Of a DNA stretch of 64,000 nucleotides, positions 1-8,869 are shown piece by piece. The stretch spans positions 641,459-705,458 of the forward strand of contig NZ_CP051185.1 in NCBI RefSeq assembly GCF_012516315.1. The letters run 5' to 3'. This stretch comes from Limnospira fusiformis SAG 85.79 (GTDB lineage Bacteria; Cyanobacteriota; Cyanobacteriia; Cyanobacteriales; Microcoleaceae). A model generated the notes under the pieces. It saw nothing but the letters and a program-made list of their open reading frames with translations. It was not told the DNA's origin and did no database searches. Both the position numbers and the translations under genes were made by a program. Position 1 is the first letter of the stretch, and the number at the start of each line of letters is the position of its first letter.

Positions 1-910
1 TGATAATTCCTGCGGCTAGGAGAGACTTTCCCCCCTCTTTAATAGCTTTAATTGCGCCGGGGTCAAGGTAAAGTTTACCCATAGGAACCAAGACATTAGC
101 GATCCAGTGGCGACGGGAATTTACGGGGCGAGATTGAGGTTCAAATTGAGTACCGATCGCATCTCCGCTGAGAATTTTTTTAAGATTAGTAGGATGTTTA
201 CCATCAGTAATGACAGTACGCACCCCGGAACTGGTAGCAATACGCGCCGCCTCAATTTTGGTAATCATCCCCCCAGTCCCCCAACTGCTGCGGGAGGAAC
301 CTACCTCGACTTGAAATTCTTGTAACTGTTGAATATTAGTAACTAAATGAATGGGTTTAGCATGAGGGTTACTGCGAGGGTCGGCGGAATAAAGGCTTTC
401 GACATCAGTTAACATAAATAGCCAATCTGCTTCTACTAAACTAGCCACTAAAGCCGATAAAGTATCATTATCCCCAAACCGTAATTCATCGACAGCGACG
501 GTATCATTTTCATTGACAATAGGAATGACACCTAATTTGAGCAGTTGTTGAAAGGTATTATAAGCGTTGACATAGCCGCTGCGTTGCACTAAATCTCCGC
601 GAGTTAGCAAGACTTGGGCGATGGGTTGTTTGAGGGTAGTAAATAAATCATCATAAACCCTAATCAAGCGCCCCTGTCCGACGGCGGCGACGGCTTGTTT
701 AAGGGCGATCGCCCTAGGTCTTTCGGTTAATCCTAGGCGATCGCGTCCTACTCCCATCGCACCAGAGGACACCAAAACCACGCGATTTCCGTTTCTGCGT
801 AGATCGGTTAAAGTCTCTACCAGAGTCGCCAAGGTTGACAGCGCCAAGTTTCCAGTTTCCGACTGGGTTAAACTGGAAGTACCAATTTTGACAACAATAG
901 TACAGGTCAT
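1..910 (-). CDS. proB: Glutamate 5-kinase (3' end beyond window)
   Basis: ProB phosphorylates L-glutamate at the gamma-carboxyl with ATP, the first and feedback-controlled step of proline synthesis in the cytosol. Reading from the ATG at 910, the protein starts [18 protein letters not shown], the conserved N-terminal amino acid kinase phosphate-binding motif. It continues with [17 protein letters not shown] and with the family motifs [19 protein letters not shown] and [13 protein letters not shown], then [12 protein letters not shown]. The last part ([11 protein letters not shown] onward) is the beginning of a C-terminal PUA domain, which is cut off at base 1, so about 300 of the usual ~370 residues are visible. 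It is followed 39 bp upstream by the YqeG-type phosphatase gene in the same direction. Assignment is secure from motifs. Confidence 0.95.
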   Translation of the reverse strand, partial: MTCTIVVKIGTSSLTQSETGNLALSTLATLVETLTDLRRNGNRVVLVSSGAMGVGRDRLGLTERPRAIALKQAVAAVGQGRLIRVYDDLFTTLKQPIAQVLLTRGDLVQRSGYVNAYNTFQQLLKLGVIPIVNENDTVAVDELRFGDNDTLSALVASLVEADWLFMLTDVESLYSADPRSNPHAKPIHLVTNIQQLQEFQVEVGSSRSSWGTGGMITKIEAARIATSSGVRTVITDGKHPTNLKKILSGDAIGTQFEPQSRPVNSRRHWIANVLVPMGKLYLDPGAIKAIKEGGKSLLAAGII

Positions 911-949
911 AATTGTTGAGGGGAGAGGGGGGGGGAGGTTTGGGAGTGG

Positions 950-1465
950 TTAACTTTTCAAAACAGCGCCAAAGAGTTTAGATATCCAAACTTCGATAGA
1001 TCTAGTTGAGAAAGATATACCAGTTTGCATGGGGTCCACCATGGGTTCCACTAGAATTGTAAACATTCCCAAACGGTTTCCCGCCAGAACATCGGTAAAT
1101 AGGCGATCGCCGACCATTGCAATTTGACCGGTGGGGATATCCATAGCATCGACCGCTTGACGAAGTTTCCGACGGGAGGGTTTAGCGGCGGCGTTAATGT
1201 ATGGTAAACCCAGGGCGTTAGCAATACCACTAATGCGAGTATTGCTGATATTGTTGCTAACTAACCAGAGGGAAAATAGGGGTCTAACATTTTCTACCCA
1301 CTCTCGCAACTCATCAGAGACTTCCTGGGTGGTGATAGGTACTAAAGTCTCATCGACATCTAACACCAGTCCTTTGAGATCATACTGATGAAGGATATCA
1401 GGTGTAAGCTGCATAATCGAGTCGCCCAGAACCAGATCCGGTTCTAAAAGTTTTCCCCAGGACAT
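950..1465 (-). CDS. YqeG family HAD IIIA-type phosphatase
   Basis: This 171-residue protein belongs to the YqeG branch of the HAD phosphatases, small cytosolic enzymes related to the mitochondrial phosphatidylglycerophosphatase Gep4. The visible HAD motifs are DVDETL at about residues 36-41 (nucleophile Asp and acid/base Asp), SNN at about 70-72 (motif II), a lysine in AAKPSRRK at about 96 (motif III) and GDRLFTD at about 120-126 (motif IV). Length is normal for the family. In cyanobacteria a phosphatidylglycerophosphate phosphatase role is plausible, because phosphatidylglycerol is essential for photosystems. That substrate is an inference, not something the sequence shows. It lies between proB and mltG, all on the same strand. 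Confidence 0.88.
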   Translation of the reverse strand: MSWGKLLEPDLVLGDSIMQLTPDILHQYDLKGLVLDVDETLVPITTQEVSDELREWVENVRPLFSLWLVSNNISNTRISGIANALGLPYINAAAKPSRRKLRQAVDAMDIPTGQIAMVGDRLFTDVLAGNRLGMFTILVEPMVDPMQTGISFSTRSIEVWISKLFGAVLKS

Positions 1466-1525
1466 AGCTGATCGTAGAGTTGAACTCTACCATCCTACAT
1501 TAAAACAGAGTAACTCATGACATTT

Positions 1526-2596
1526 TTATTGATTAGCGAGTTGTCGTTCAACTTCTGCGATCGCCGCCTTATGTTCCTCTCCGGTGCGGCTAAAGATATG
1601 AGTACCATCATACCGAGCCATAAAATAGAGGTAATCTGTTTCGGCTGGATTTAGGGTAGCCTTTAAACTAGCCACACCTGGGGAGGCGATCGCTGTTGGT
1701 GGGAGTCCCACATTCAGATAAGTATTGTAAGGTCCCGGAGTTTCCACCTGTCTAAAAGTTAGAGGTTGGTCAACAGTTTGGCGAATCCCCAAACCATATT
1801 CTACCGTAGGATCTGCAGCCAATGGCATTCCCATTCTGAGGCGATTATGAAACACCCCAGAAATCAAATTCCGTTCATCAGCCACCACCGCCTCTTTTTC
1901 CACAATACTAGCCAGTGCTACCCATTCATTGAGATCGAGATTGTGTCTGTCTCGGCTTTGTTGATAAATTGGTAGCGCCACCCTTTCAAATTGAGTTAGC
2001 ATCTGGTTAATCACCGCTTTAGGGGTAATCAAATCACTAGCCAGAACATAGGTATCAGGATATAAAAATCCTTCCAGTATAGGTAATCCTTGCGGCAACC
2101 ATGGATATTGATCGAATGGTATTTGTTGAGCTTGTGCGATAAACTCTTCCGCCGAAAAGAATCCTTTGGCTTGGAAATATTCAGCCATTTCCTGAATCGA
2201 CCACCCCTCTGGAATGGTAAAGCTGGTTTGCATCACTTCCCCAGTCCAAATGCGATCGGCAATTGCACTGAGGGACTCCGTAGGAGATAGCTGGTAATTT
2301 CCCGCTTTAAATTCTCCATCTGGGTCTCGGAAAACCAACCACCTAGACCATAACCGCCAAGCTGTCGATGATCTAATCAAGCCAGCGCTTTCCAAATCGA
2401 GACCAATTTGTTGGCTAGATGTTCCTGGGGGAATTGAAATCAGGATAGCAGTTTCCGATTTAGCATTTTCTCCGATCGCATCTTCATCTACAGGGGGGGA
2501 ACTAGCCCAACTCCACCAACTCCATCCTTGCCACCCAAAAAACACCCAAACTAATGGTACAACGGTGTAAAAAATACCTTTAGAAATCCGTCCCAT
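1526..2596 (-). CDS. mltG: Endolytic transglycosylase MltG (YceG-like)
   Basis: MltG is an inner-membrane lytic transglycosylase that cuts nascent peptidoglycan strands and so sets glycan length. The 356-residue protein has one N-terminal membrane segment (about residues 8-25, rich in Trp and Phe) followed by a periplasmic part. The LysM-like segment IPEGWSIQEMAEYF is near residue 155. The YceG catalytic region contains ASIVEKEAV, whose Glu is the expected catalytic residue, followed by HNRLRMGMPL-ADPTVEYG and the closing YNTY-GLPPTAIASPG motif and LYF. Length and domain order are typical. The neighbouring DUF3727 gene ends 54 bp upstream in the same direction. Confidence 0.93.
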   Translation of the reverse strand: MGRISKGIFYTVVPLVWVFFGWQGWSWWSWASSPPVDEDAIGENAKSETAILISIPPGTSSQQIGLDLESAGLIRSSTAWRLWSRWLVFRDPDGEFKAGNYQLSPTESLSAIADRIWTGEVMQTSFTIPEGWSIQEMAEYFQAKGFFSAEEFIAQAQQIPFDQYPWLPQGLPILEGFLYPDTYVLASDLITPKAVINQMLTQFERVALPIYQQSRDRHNLDLNEWVALASIVEKEAVVADERNLISGVFHNRLRMGMPLAADPTVEYGLGIRQTVDQPLTFRQVETPGPYNTYLNVGLPPTAIASPGVASLKATLNPAETDYLYFMARYDGTHIFSRTGEEHKAAIAEVERQLANQ

Positions 2597-2650
2597 AACC
2601 TATTCTATCAATTCCTGATAACTACTTTTGCTCAATTAGCAGTTCGGCTT

Positions 2651-3226
2651 TTAGCTAAAATCTCCAAAGAGTTTTTCCTCAATCATCGGTAGTAGTGGTT
2701 CAATTTTATCTAACTCTTCAGAAGATAGCAATTGGGGTTCACCTTTCTCATTCATACGAGCCATAATAAAAAATGGATCGAGGGGAGTATAAATGCCATA
2801 TTCTTGTTCTTCATGATAAAAAGTGGTGAGCATTAACAGTTCCTCATAATCTTCTTCCCCCCCGCCCACAGAGCCATTCTCTTCCACATCATTATCAAAA
2901 ATGTCCTCTGGTAGTTCCCCAGCCACAGTCAAGGTGACTGCTGTACGTTTGAGGGTAAGGTTTTGTTCTTCCAGAACTACTTTAGCCGTATCAAAAATAC
3001 TATCTATGACCGCTTCTGACTCTACCGGAACCGCCACCTCTTCATCCTCATCATCAGACCAAGTGAGGATTTCCACCGGGGTATCGAGGGGAAGCAGCAA
3101 AATATATTCTTCCCCGTCTAGGCTAAAAGATGACTCAATTGTGCATTCAATCGATCGCCCTTGTTCATCAGTTAGGGTAGTGGCCTCTGGTTCGGGGATA
3201 TTCTCGTCGGAAAATTGGGATGGCAT
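2651..3226 (-). CDS. DUF3727 domain protein (DUF1292-like N-terminus)
   Basis: This is a 191-residue acidic cytosolic protein of a family conserved in cyanobacteria and plastids. The N-terminal 75 residues look like DUF1292 (TLTDEQGRSIECTIESSF followed by EEYILLLPLDTPVEI). The C-terminal half matches the DUF3727 pattern (MLTTFYHEEQEYGIYTPLDPFFIMAR). An acidic Gly/Glu-rich linker sits in the middle (NDVEENGSVGGGEEDYEE). No catalytic motif is visible and the biochemical function is unknown. It is the first of a minus-strand series with mltG and the phosphatase, and the 121 bp upstream of its start separates it from ruvX. Confidence 0.82.
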   Translation of the reverse strand: MPSQFSDENIPEPEATTLTDEQGRSIECTIESSFSLDGEEYILLLPLDTPVEILTWSDDEDEEVAVPVESEAVIDSIFDTAKVVLEEQNLTLKRTAVTLTVAGELPEDIFDNDVEENGSVGGGEEDYEELLMLTTFYHEEQEYGIYTPLDPFFIMARMNEKGEPQLLSSEELDKIEPLLPMIEEKLFGDFS

Positions 3227-3347
3227 GATTTTTGAAAGTAGTATGGTTGCTCAAAAAGAATAAGGCAATGCTAATTGTACCGATGGGTACAATTGATACA
3301 GATCCACTTGCACCAGAAAGAATACCATAACAGTGATATCTTAACCC

Positions 3348-3794
3348 CTAGGATTTGTTTCGGCGTTGATCGAGCCACTGTTGCAGAATCAAGGCGGCAG
3401 CTTTGCGATCGATTAGCGCCTTATTCTCAGACAAGGGGATTTTTTGCCCTTTTAACATCTGTTCAGCCTCCACAGATGTTAAGCGCTCATCCACATATTC
3501 CACGGGTAGAGCCAGGGATTTTTGCAGTCGTCGGGTATATTTTTGGATCTGACGGGCTTGGGTTCCTAACTCTCCATTGCTCAAATAGGGTAAACCGACG
3601 ACCAAAATTTGCACCTGGCGCTGTTGGATGATGGCTTGAAACTGGGCCAAATCCGCCTCAAAGTGGGTGCGGACAATAGTAGTTAACCCGGTGGCGATTA
3701 ATCCGGTACCATCACAGCCAGCCACTCCAATGCGACGGCGACCGATATCTAAGCCTAGGGCTGATATATAGCCTTTGGGGATGATGTCATTCAT
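3348..3794 (-). CDS. ruvX: Putative pre-16S rRNA nuclease / Holliday junction resolvase-like YqgF
   Basis: This is a 148-residue RNase H-fold protein of the YqgF/RuvX family, which matures the 5' end of 16S rRNA in E. coli and was first predicted to be a Holliday junction resolvase. The visible motifs are ALGLDIGRRRIGVAGCD near residues 12-28 (first acidic residue), VVGLPYLSNGELGTQA (nucleotide-fold motif), YVDERLTSVEAEQML (catalytic Glu) and LIDRKAAALILQQWL (last Asp). Length is normal. It starts 8 bp downstream of the end of the GNAT gene, so the two are probably co-transcribed. Confidence 0.92.
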   Translation of the reverse strand: MNDIIPKGYISALGLDIGRRRIGVAGCDGTGLIATGLTTIVRTHFEADLAQFQAIIQQRQVQILVVGLPYLSNGELGTQARQIQKYTRRLQKSLALPVEYVDERLTSVEAEQMLKGQKIPLSENKALIDRKAAALILQQWLDQRRNKS

Positions 3795-3802
3795 CGGCGG
3801 GT

Positions 3803-5020
3803 TTAATTGGGGTCTGGCGCACTACTATCGGCGATATTTTGGGATGGCATTTTGGAAGAATCAGCAGTGCTGGTTTGATCATCATGGGTCTGATGATGAT
3901 CCATGGGTCCCAGCCATGACATTCCCCCAGGAACTGGCTTTCTCGATGGTTGCAAACTTTGGAGAACTTCCGACCATTGGAGAGGTTCGGCGATCGTTTT
4001 TGACTCACGCAATTTGTGCCAAACCGATCGCGACATTAGCAAAGTGTGTTCCACCGGCTCCGCTCCGACTTTTTGTAAATAGGCTTCGCGTTCGGGTTGA
4101 TAATCCACCGAAGCCAGTCGCAGGGACTGAGGCGGAAAATCTTGGACTAATTGAGCCATTTGACATAAAAGTTCTGGGTATAACCAAGTATAGGCAGGAT
4201 GAACGGTTAATTCAGCTTGATGGGGTTGGCGACCATCTCGACACAATTGGATTTGAAAATAACCGATCGCCGCCTTGCGTTGGGGTTCAAACACATAACC
4301 GCTCACCTGTTCGATGCCATCAAGCCATTGTCGCACCCCATCGACGATCGCTCTGATCACATTAGTTTGAAAATCGAGAATATGGCGATCGAACACCTGT
4401 CGGACTTGGGGAGGCATAGAAACCGTATCTAATTGATACAACAATTGAGCATCAGCATTGCTGACCGGAAGTAGATTAGGGACATCCGCCACAGATTGGG
4501 CTAAATCAGCCAGCAATTCAGGTTCTACAGACCAGTAAGTGATTTTAGCCAGAGGTTGGAACCCATTTTGTCGATATAGAGCCAAATCATCTTTATCGTT
4601 AACATTGACCTCCAAAACCCAAGTTCTAGCTTCCCAGATAGTTTCAAAGCAGTATCGCAACAGTTGGGAACCAATACTACTAGACGAAGTTCTGGGGTCT
4701 ACGGACACTCGTTTAACCTGCCAGGTGCTACGGGTACGGTTAAACGGGGAAACTCTGATCACTCCTTGAACCTGTCCCCCCTGTTCCGCCACATAGGTAT
4801 TAAATAGATGCTGACAGGGGTTAGGAAACCAACTCAGAAATCGGAGTAAGCCATACCAGAGTCGCAGTTGTTTGGTTTCCGGGTCAATGGTGCGGTCTTC
4901 GCGCCATGGCTCATCTACCGGCTGGGTAAGCTGAGACAAACGCTCAAAAGCCTCTAAATCGCGGTATTGAAAGGCGCGAATTGTCGCCTGAGTTTGATTG
5001 GGAGAAGGAAATAAATTCAT
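3803..5020 (-). CDS. GNAT family N-acetyltransferase-like protein, large
   Basis: This is a 405-residue protein with an N-terminal GNAT-like fold: TIRAFQYRDLEAFERL at the start, VQGVIRVSPFN, then VKRVSVDPRTSSSSIGSQLL, which resembles the acetyl-CoA pyrophosphate loop (R/Q-x-x-G-x-G/A). WVLEVNVNDKDDLALYRQNGF follows, as in GNAT motif B. The second half contains another GNAT-like stretch (QAELTVHPAYTWLYPELL), so it may be a tandem GNAT protein. The C-terminal ~60 residues are low complexity. The substrate cannot be read from the sequence. ruvX follows after 8 bp. The family is common in cyanobacteria, and acetyltransferase activity is an inference. Confidence 0.75.
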   Translation of the reverse strand: MNLFPSPNQTQATIRAFQYRDLEAFERLSQLTQPVDEPWREDRTIDPETKQLRLWYGLLRFLSWFPNPCQHLFNTYVAEQGGQVQGVIRVSPFNRTRSTWQVKRVSVDPRTSSSSIGSQLLRYCFETIWEARTWVLEVNVNDKDDLALYRQNGFQPLAKITYWSVEPELLADLAQSVADVPNLLPVSNADAQLLYQLDTVSMPPQVRQVFDRHILDFQTNVIRAIVDGVRQWLDGIEQVSGYVFEPQRKAAIGYFQIQLCRDGRQPHQAELTVHPAYTWLYPELLCQMAQLVQDFPPQSLRLASVDYQPEREAYLQKVGAEPVEHTLLMSRSVWHKLRESKTIAEPLQWSEVLQSLQPSRKPVPGGMSWLGPMDHHQTHDDQTSTADSSKMPSQNIADSSAPDPN

Positions 5021-5066
5021 GTGAATTGTGGGGTTTTGGGGTCTTGGTAGATCATTTTAGGCAGAG

Positions 5067-6287
5067 TTAAGGGCTTTGATCCGATTCGGGACGGATCAGA
5101 ACTAATGGGGTGCGCTCATCAGCATTTCCGGCGGGATTGCTTCTAAGCGATCGCTCCACTAAAGCCGTAGATAAACCAGAAGTAGCTGCTAATATTTTAA
5201 CCGCTTTCAAGTCGTTAACGTCTACAATGGCCGCTTCTAGTCCCGTCGCTTGGCGAATACGGTTAACTACCCCTTGAGGGTCTTTTGGACCAAGAACAAT
5301 AAATTGATCGTAAGGTGGTAAGGTTCCGGTGACATCATCAATAAGGCGTGCTTGTTCCCCTGCTAATTCGTAAAACCCGCCTGGATGACCTAATACCTTG
5401 CCAATAGCGCCTCCGACAAAGGCTCCGAAAACCCGCACCGGACCGACTATATCGACCAGGGTTTGCAGTCCGCAGGCGGTGGCTAGGCTGGAGGTGGGCA
5501 TAAAAAAGTAACAAATTCGCACCGCTACCCATCCGGGTTTGACTTCCGTTGGGTGGCGGAACCTACCTTGAATTAAGGCTAGGGGAGTTTCTCCCATTGT
5601 AACAATATCTCCCGGTTTAGCGTGTGGCATTACATAACGCTGCACTACTTCCACGGGATCATCTAGTTGCGCTAGGAGATGGGTGCGGATCGGGAATACT
5701 TGACCGCCGCCTTCTACGGGGCGAGGAGTGGGGGGGATTTGCGGATCTGGGTATTGCATGGGAATCACCAAATGGCGGACTTTGGGTATTCTGCCTTGGG
5801 GTCCATAGGTGACGTAGCGAATTTGTACCCAAGCTGACTGGAGTTCCTTGAGGTTTGGGCTTTGAATGTCGATAATTACTTGAAATCGGGTGAGTTGGCG
5901 CGCTTTGACGATATAGGCTAACCAGTAATCATCGGCTCTGGGGGTGGTGGCTTCATGGGCGGCAATGATGCGGGTGTTTACCCTGGTATTGGCTAAACTC
6001 CCATCAGATAGGAGTTTGACTTTGGCTGTCACCTCCGGCACCATTATTTCTAGGGTCTTGGTCCGGTTGCAGAGTTCAAATTCTCCTTTGAGGAGGAGTC
6101 TTTGGGGTTCTGTGGGTGTCTTTTCCCAATTGACGGCTCTTAGTTCTAGGTCATTACCCGGACGGTTACGATGCTGCCATTCTAAGGCAATTAAAATGAT
6201 GGCGATCGCTACTACAATGGCGATCGCTAAGGATAAAATCAGATTTACAATAATCACACCAGCCCCCCAATTAAAGCTATCAAACAT
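5067..6287 (-). CDS. Membrane-anchored F420-0:gamma-glutamyl ligase (CofE)-like protein
   Basis: This 406-residue protein has one strong N-terminal membrane segment (about residues 10-34, almost only Ile, Val, Leu and Ala). A beta-rich region of about 150 residues follows, and then a C-terminal domain resembling the CofE fold. That domain contains KPGDIVTMGETPLALIQGRF, PGWVAVRICYF, GHPGGFYELAGEQARLIDD and VVNRIRQATGLEAAIVDVND. Real CofE adds glutamates to coenzyme F420 or folate-like acceptors. Cyanobacteria of this type are not known to depend on F420, and the membrane anchor and middle domain are additions, so the true substrate is unknown. The 5' side is occupied by group II intron debris. 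Confidence 0.7.
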   Translation of the reverse strand: MFDSFNWGAGVIIVNLILSLAIAIVVAIAIILIALEWQHRNRPGNDLELRAVNWEKTPTEPQRLLLKGEFELCNRTKTLEIMVPEVTAKVKLLSDGSLANTRVNTRIIAAHEATTPRADDYWLAYIVKARQLTRFQVIIDIQSPNLKELQSAWVQIRYVTYGPQGRIPKVRHLVIPMQYPDPQIPPTPRPVEGGGQVFPIRTHLLAQLDDPVEVVQRYVMPHAKPGDIVTMGETPLALIQGRFRHPTEVKPGWVAVRICYFFMPTSSLATACGLQTLVDIVGPVRVFGAFVGGAIGKVLGHPGGFYELAGEQARLIDDVTGTLPPYDQFIVLGPKDPQGVVNRIRQATGLEAAIVDVNDLKAVKILAATSGLSTALVERSLRSNPAGNADERTPLVLIRPESDQSP

Positions 6288-6732
6288 GAGATCGACATTA
6301 TTCTAGGTTATACGAACAGCACTGGAGCATGAAAACCTTGTCTCAAGAGAGCAAGGATGAAAGGCGACACGGGTACTTTAGTGCCCGTCAGCCCAAGACC
6401 TGATCAACTCTCGAACAACATCGCTGTTTTACTTGACACGCTTACTAGATAAATGCTACACCGATTGAGCGTGGATAAAGGTAACCAACCACTTAAAAAA
6501 CCTTGTTGCCTCAAGGCGTACACTGAACCTTGACCATTGAATCTATGCGGTTTGGCTGCATTGTTCTAGCTTCCTCCTGGCAGCAGGTAAAAGATTCACA
6601 GGAACTAGACAAATCAGTTTTTGAGGTATATTTGCTTCAATCTAAACAGGATTGGCAGAAATGCAACTACGGTAGGGCATACCGAAAGTAACGCTTGGGA
6701 AGAGTCCCACCTCTGGGCTAGACGACGATTAG
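6288..6732 (-). other. Intergenic stretch with possible intron-derived structured segments
   Basis: No credible gene is present. Read on the minus strand, the segment at about 6350-6530 has several short hairpins: CCTTG-AGGCAA-CAAGG, GGGCACTAAAGTACCC, and a GAGAG/CTCTC pair. It also contains a GTGTACGCC stretch that is only loosely like a group II intron 5' end (normally GTGYG). It could be a detached domain I fragment of a group II intron or an unrelated leader of the downstream membrane protein gene. I could not decide between these. Confidence 0.3.
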
Positions 6733-6804
6733 GGGTCGAGAGTAAAGTCGCCTTCACCCCCTCCCATTCAGAACCGTACATGAGACTTTCACCTCATACG
6801 GCTC
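6733..6804 (-). ncRNA. Group II intron domains V and VI (3' end of intron)
   Basis: Read on the minus strand, 6804 to 6771 is a 34-nt hairpin beginning GAGCCGTATGAGGTGAAAGT and ending ACGGTTC. This is the diagnostic catalytic domain V of bacterial/chloroplast-like group II introns. It is followed by a GGGGTGAAG-type hairpin at about 6760-6733 closing with CGACCCC, as expected for domain VI, and the intron 3' end should lie near 6730. It sits directly downstream of the broken intron ORF, the normal order for an ORF in domain IV. Confidence 0.85.
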
Positions 6805-6824
6805 CTAGTTTGACTGCCTCCCTG

Positions 6825-8649
6825 TTAAGAGTACAGCAACCTCTCTTCATCAAGAGCTGTTTTATCATCGCGGGTGTGGCGATGTAGTAACTGAAGGTTT
6901 TTGTATTCATCCTTTCCACCTTGGCTTCGAGGTACAATGTGGTCTACTTCAGCTATATCTGATGGGGTAAAGTATTGCCCACACCAGGTACACTTACCTT
7001 TTTGCTTTTTGAGTAGTTTTGCTACCCTATTTGGCGTGTCGGTTGCTTGTCCTTTCCTGGTTGCCCAGTAAGTCCAGTTTCCGTCGTATGGTGTTGCTTC
7101 CGGGCGTGTTAGGGTATGTCTGACCAATGGAGTCCAATCATGTTGCCATAGTGTGGTTCCATCATTGGCTTTAAATAACCAACTTTCGTGCCTTGTTTTT
7201 CCGTTACTAAGTTTAACCGTTTCATTCCTGAAATAGTTTCTTAGCTTTTCATGTAGGTTCGCCCTTCCACATCTTGATATTGTCCATGCCCTTAACATTT
7301 CCCAGATTATATAATCTAGTTTTCTGAAGGTCTCCGATGAGACGACCCTTGAATAATAATTTGACCATCCCTGAATCATCAGGTTTAGTTGACTTCTTAG
7401 GGTTAATTGAGGCGATGTTTTGTGCTGTTTGATTACGTCTTTAATCACTTCTGTGTGGGCTTTAACTGCTTTCTTGCTGGGTTTGATGAGGGTTTTATGA
7501 CCTATTAATCGTCCTGTTGTCCCCCCCGGTTTTTCCAGACTTATGTTTTCCTACCGGATACTGCCTGATATTGAATCCTAGAAAATCAAAACCCGGGTTT
7601 TCAGTCTTGCCATTATACTCAATGGGATTGAGCGTGTGGCAAATTCGGGTCTTTTCTGATTTGATTTCTAATCCTACAGGTTTTAACCATTCAGAAATTG
7701 CAGTTTTGCACTGTTCAATAATTTCTAGGTCTTTTGAGATGACCACGAAATCATCGGCGTATCTTATTGTGGTAGCTTGTGGCTTGTTCCTTTTCTTAGG
7801 ATACATTGTTTCTATGTGCCTTGCCATACCATCCAGTGCGATGTTAGCTAGGAGTGGACTTATCACCCCTCATTGTGGTGTCCCTGCTTTTGTATCCTCA
7901 AACACGCCGTTGTCCAAAACACCTGATTTTAACCATTGTTTTAGGTCTCTTTTCAGGCTGTTTGGGCAATGAATTTTGGACAGTAGATAATCATGGTTTA
8001 TTCGGTCAAAGCATTTTGCTATATCCGCATCTAGCACGAAATATTCACCTTTGTTAATACTCAGGTAAATCCTGGCTATTGCATCATGGGCTGACCGTCC
8101 GGATCGAAACCCGTAGCTCGTGCCTTCAAATTTCGCCTCCCATTCGGGTTCTAGCGCCGACTTCACCAAGGCTTGCCTTGCTCTATCTTGGATTGTAGGA
8201 ATGCCTAGGGGGCGTTTTTCATCCCTTCCAGGTTTTGGTATCCATACTCTCCTAAGTGCTTTCGCTTTGAGGTTCCCTTTGATTCTCTCGGCTAGTTCAA
8301 ACCTTTGTTTTGGAGATATTATTTTTACCCCGTCAACTCCAGCTGTCTTTTTGCCTTGATTGTCTTGGAGGGCGGGTTTATTAAGCTGACTGTTGGGAAG
8401 CATGGCTGACCGTGGAACCCGCCCCTACAGTCGCACCGCTAAGAGTCGGGCGTAATATGATTTCACCAATAGACGTTGCCACCTTCTTACCTTTGCATCC
8501 TGTCCCGATTTAGCTGCTTGAAATATACTCTTTTGGAGCTTAAAGACTTTCCGATGAACCTTAGTCCATGGGATTTCCTTCCATGCGTTGTTCGTAGTCT
8601 TGGTTGGTTTGGACTTGCCAAATCCTCTCTTTGAACTCGCTATCGCCAT
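6825..8649 (-). pseudogene. ltrA: Group II intron-encoded reverse transcriptase/maturase/HNH protein, broken
   Basis: The joined pieces make a complete intron-encoded protein. The parts are an N-terminal RT-0 region (8649-8425), RT fingers and palm with the motifs QGKKTAGVDGVK, RRVWIPKPGRDEKRPLGIPT and YGFRSGRSAHDA, a catalytic RYADDFVVIS box near 7760, a maturase X domain, and an HNH nuclease at the C-terminus (CTWCGQYF, EVDHIVPRSQGG, LLHRHTRDDK). Three lesions interrupt it. A ~58-bp GGGCGGGTT...AACCCGCCC palindrome is inserted after LLAVR (8369-8427). An in-frame TGA at 7870-7872 replaces a Gly codon in GTPQ(G)GVISPLL. A 7-C run at 7521-7527 gives a +1 frameshift before HKTLIKPSKK. The protein is therefore almost certainly inactive, unless some lesions are assembly errors. 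Confidence 0.9.
8369..8427. repeat. Small palindromic element inserted in the intron ORF
   Basis: GGCGGGTT at 8371-8378 and AACCCGCC at 8416-8423 form the arms of an imperfect hairpin flanked by AG/CCTAC. The same outer sequence (GGGCGGGTT ... AACCCGCCCCTAC) recurs at 40680-40735. Here it separates two parts of a conserved protein motif, replaces a few codons and introduces a TAG stop, so it looks like a MITE-like insertion. No target duplication is obvious. Confidence 0.7.
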
Positions 8650-8761
8650 GTGTACTCCTACTAGGCTCTATTTCTTACAATCAAACCGCGACCTGTGGGC
8701 ATATCCCGTCCATTACAGCCGGGCATTGGCTTCTGGTCACATCTCTCATCCTCAAGCGTTA

Positions 8762-8834
8762 GGGGTCGAGAGTGAAGTCACCTTCACCCTCTCCCATTCA
8801 GAACCGTGCTTGATAGTTTCCCATCACACGGCTC
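8762..8834 (-). ncRNA. Second group II intron domain V-VI module
   Basis: On the minus strand, 8834 to 8801 reads GAGCCGTGTGATGGGAAACT ... ACGGTTC, a second domain V. It is followed by a domain VI-like hairpin ending CGACCCC, highly similar to the module at 6733-6804. It lies upstream of the intron ORF rather than downstream, so it cannot be the 3' end of the same intron. It must be a leftover of another copy or the result of a rearrangement. Confidence 0.8.
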
Positions 8835-8869
8835 CTGGTGTGGATACCCTATTTGTCAAAGGAGCAGAA

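Noticed and set aside
3775-4356. Plus-strand reading frame of 193 codons opposite the GNAT gene
   Set aside because: The opposite strand codes for a protein with clear GNAT motifs. The plus-strand frame has no recognisable features.
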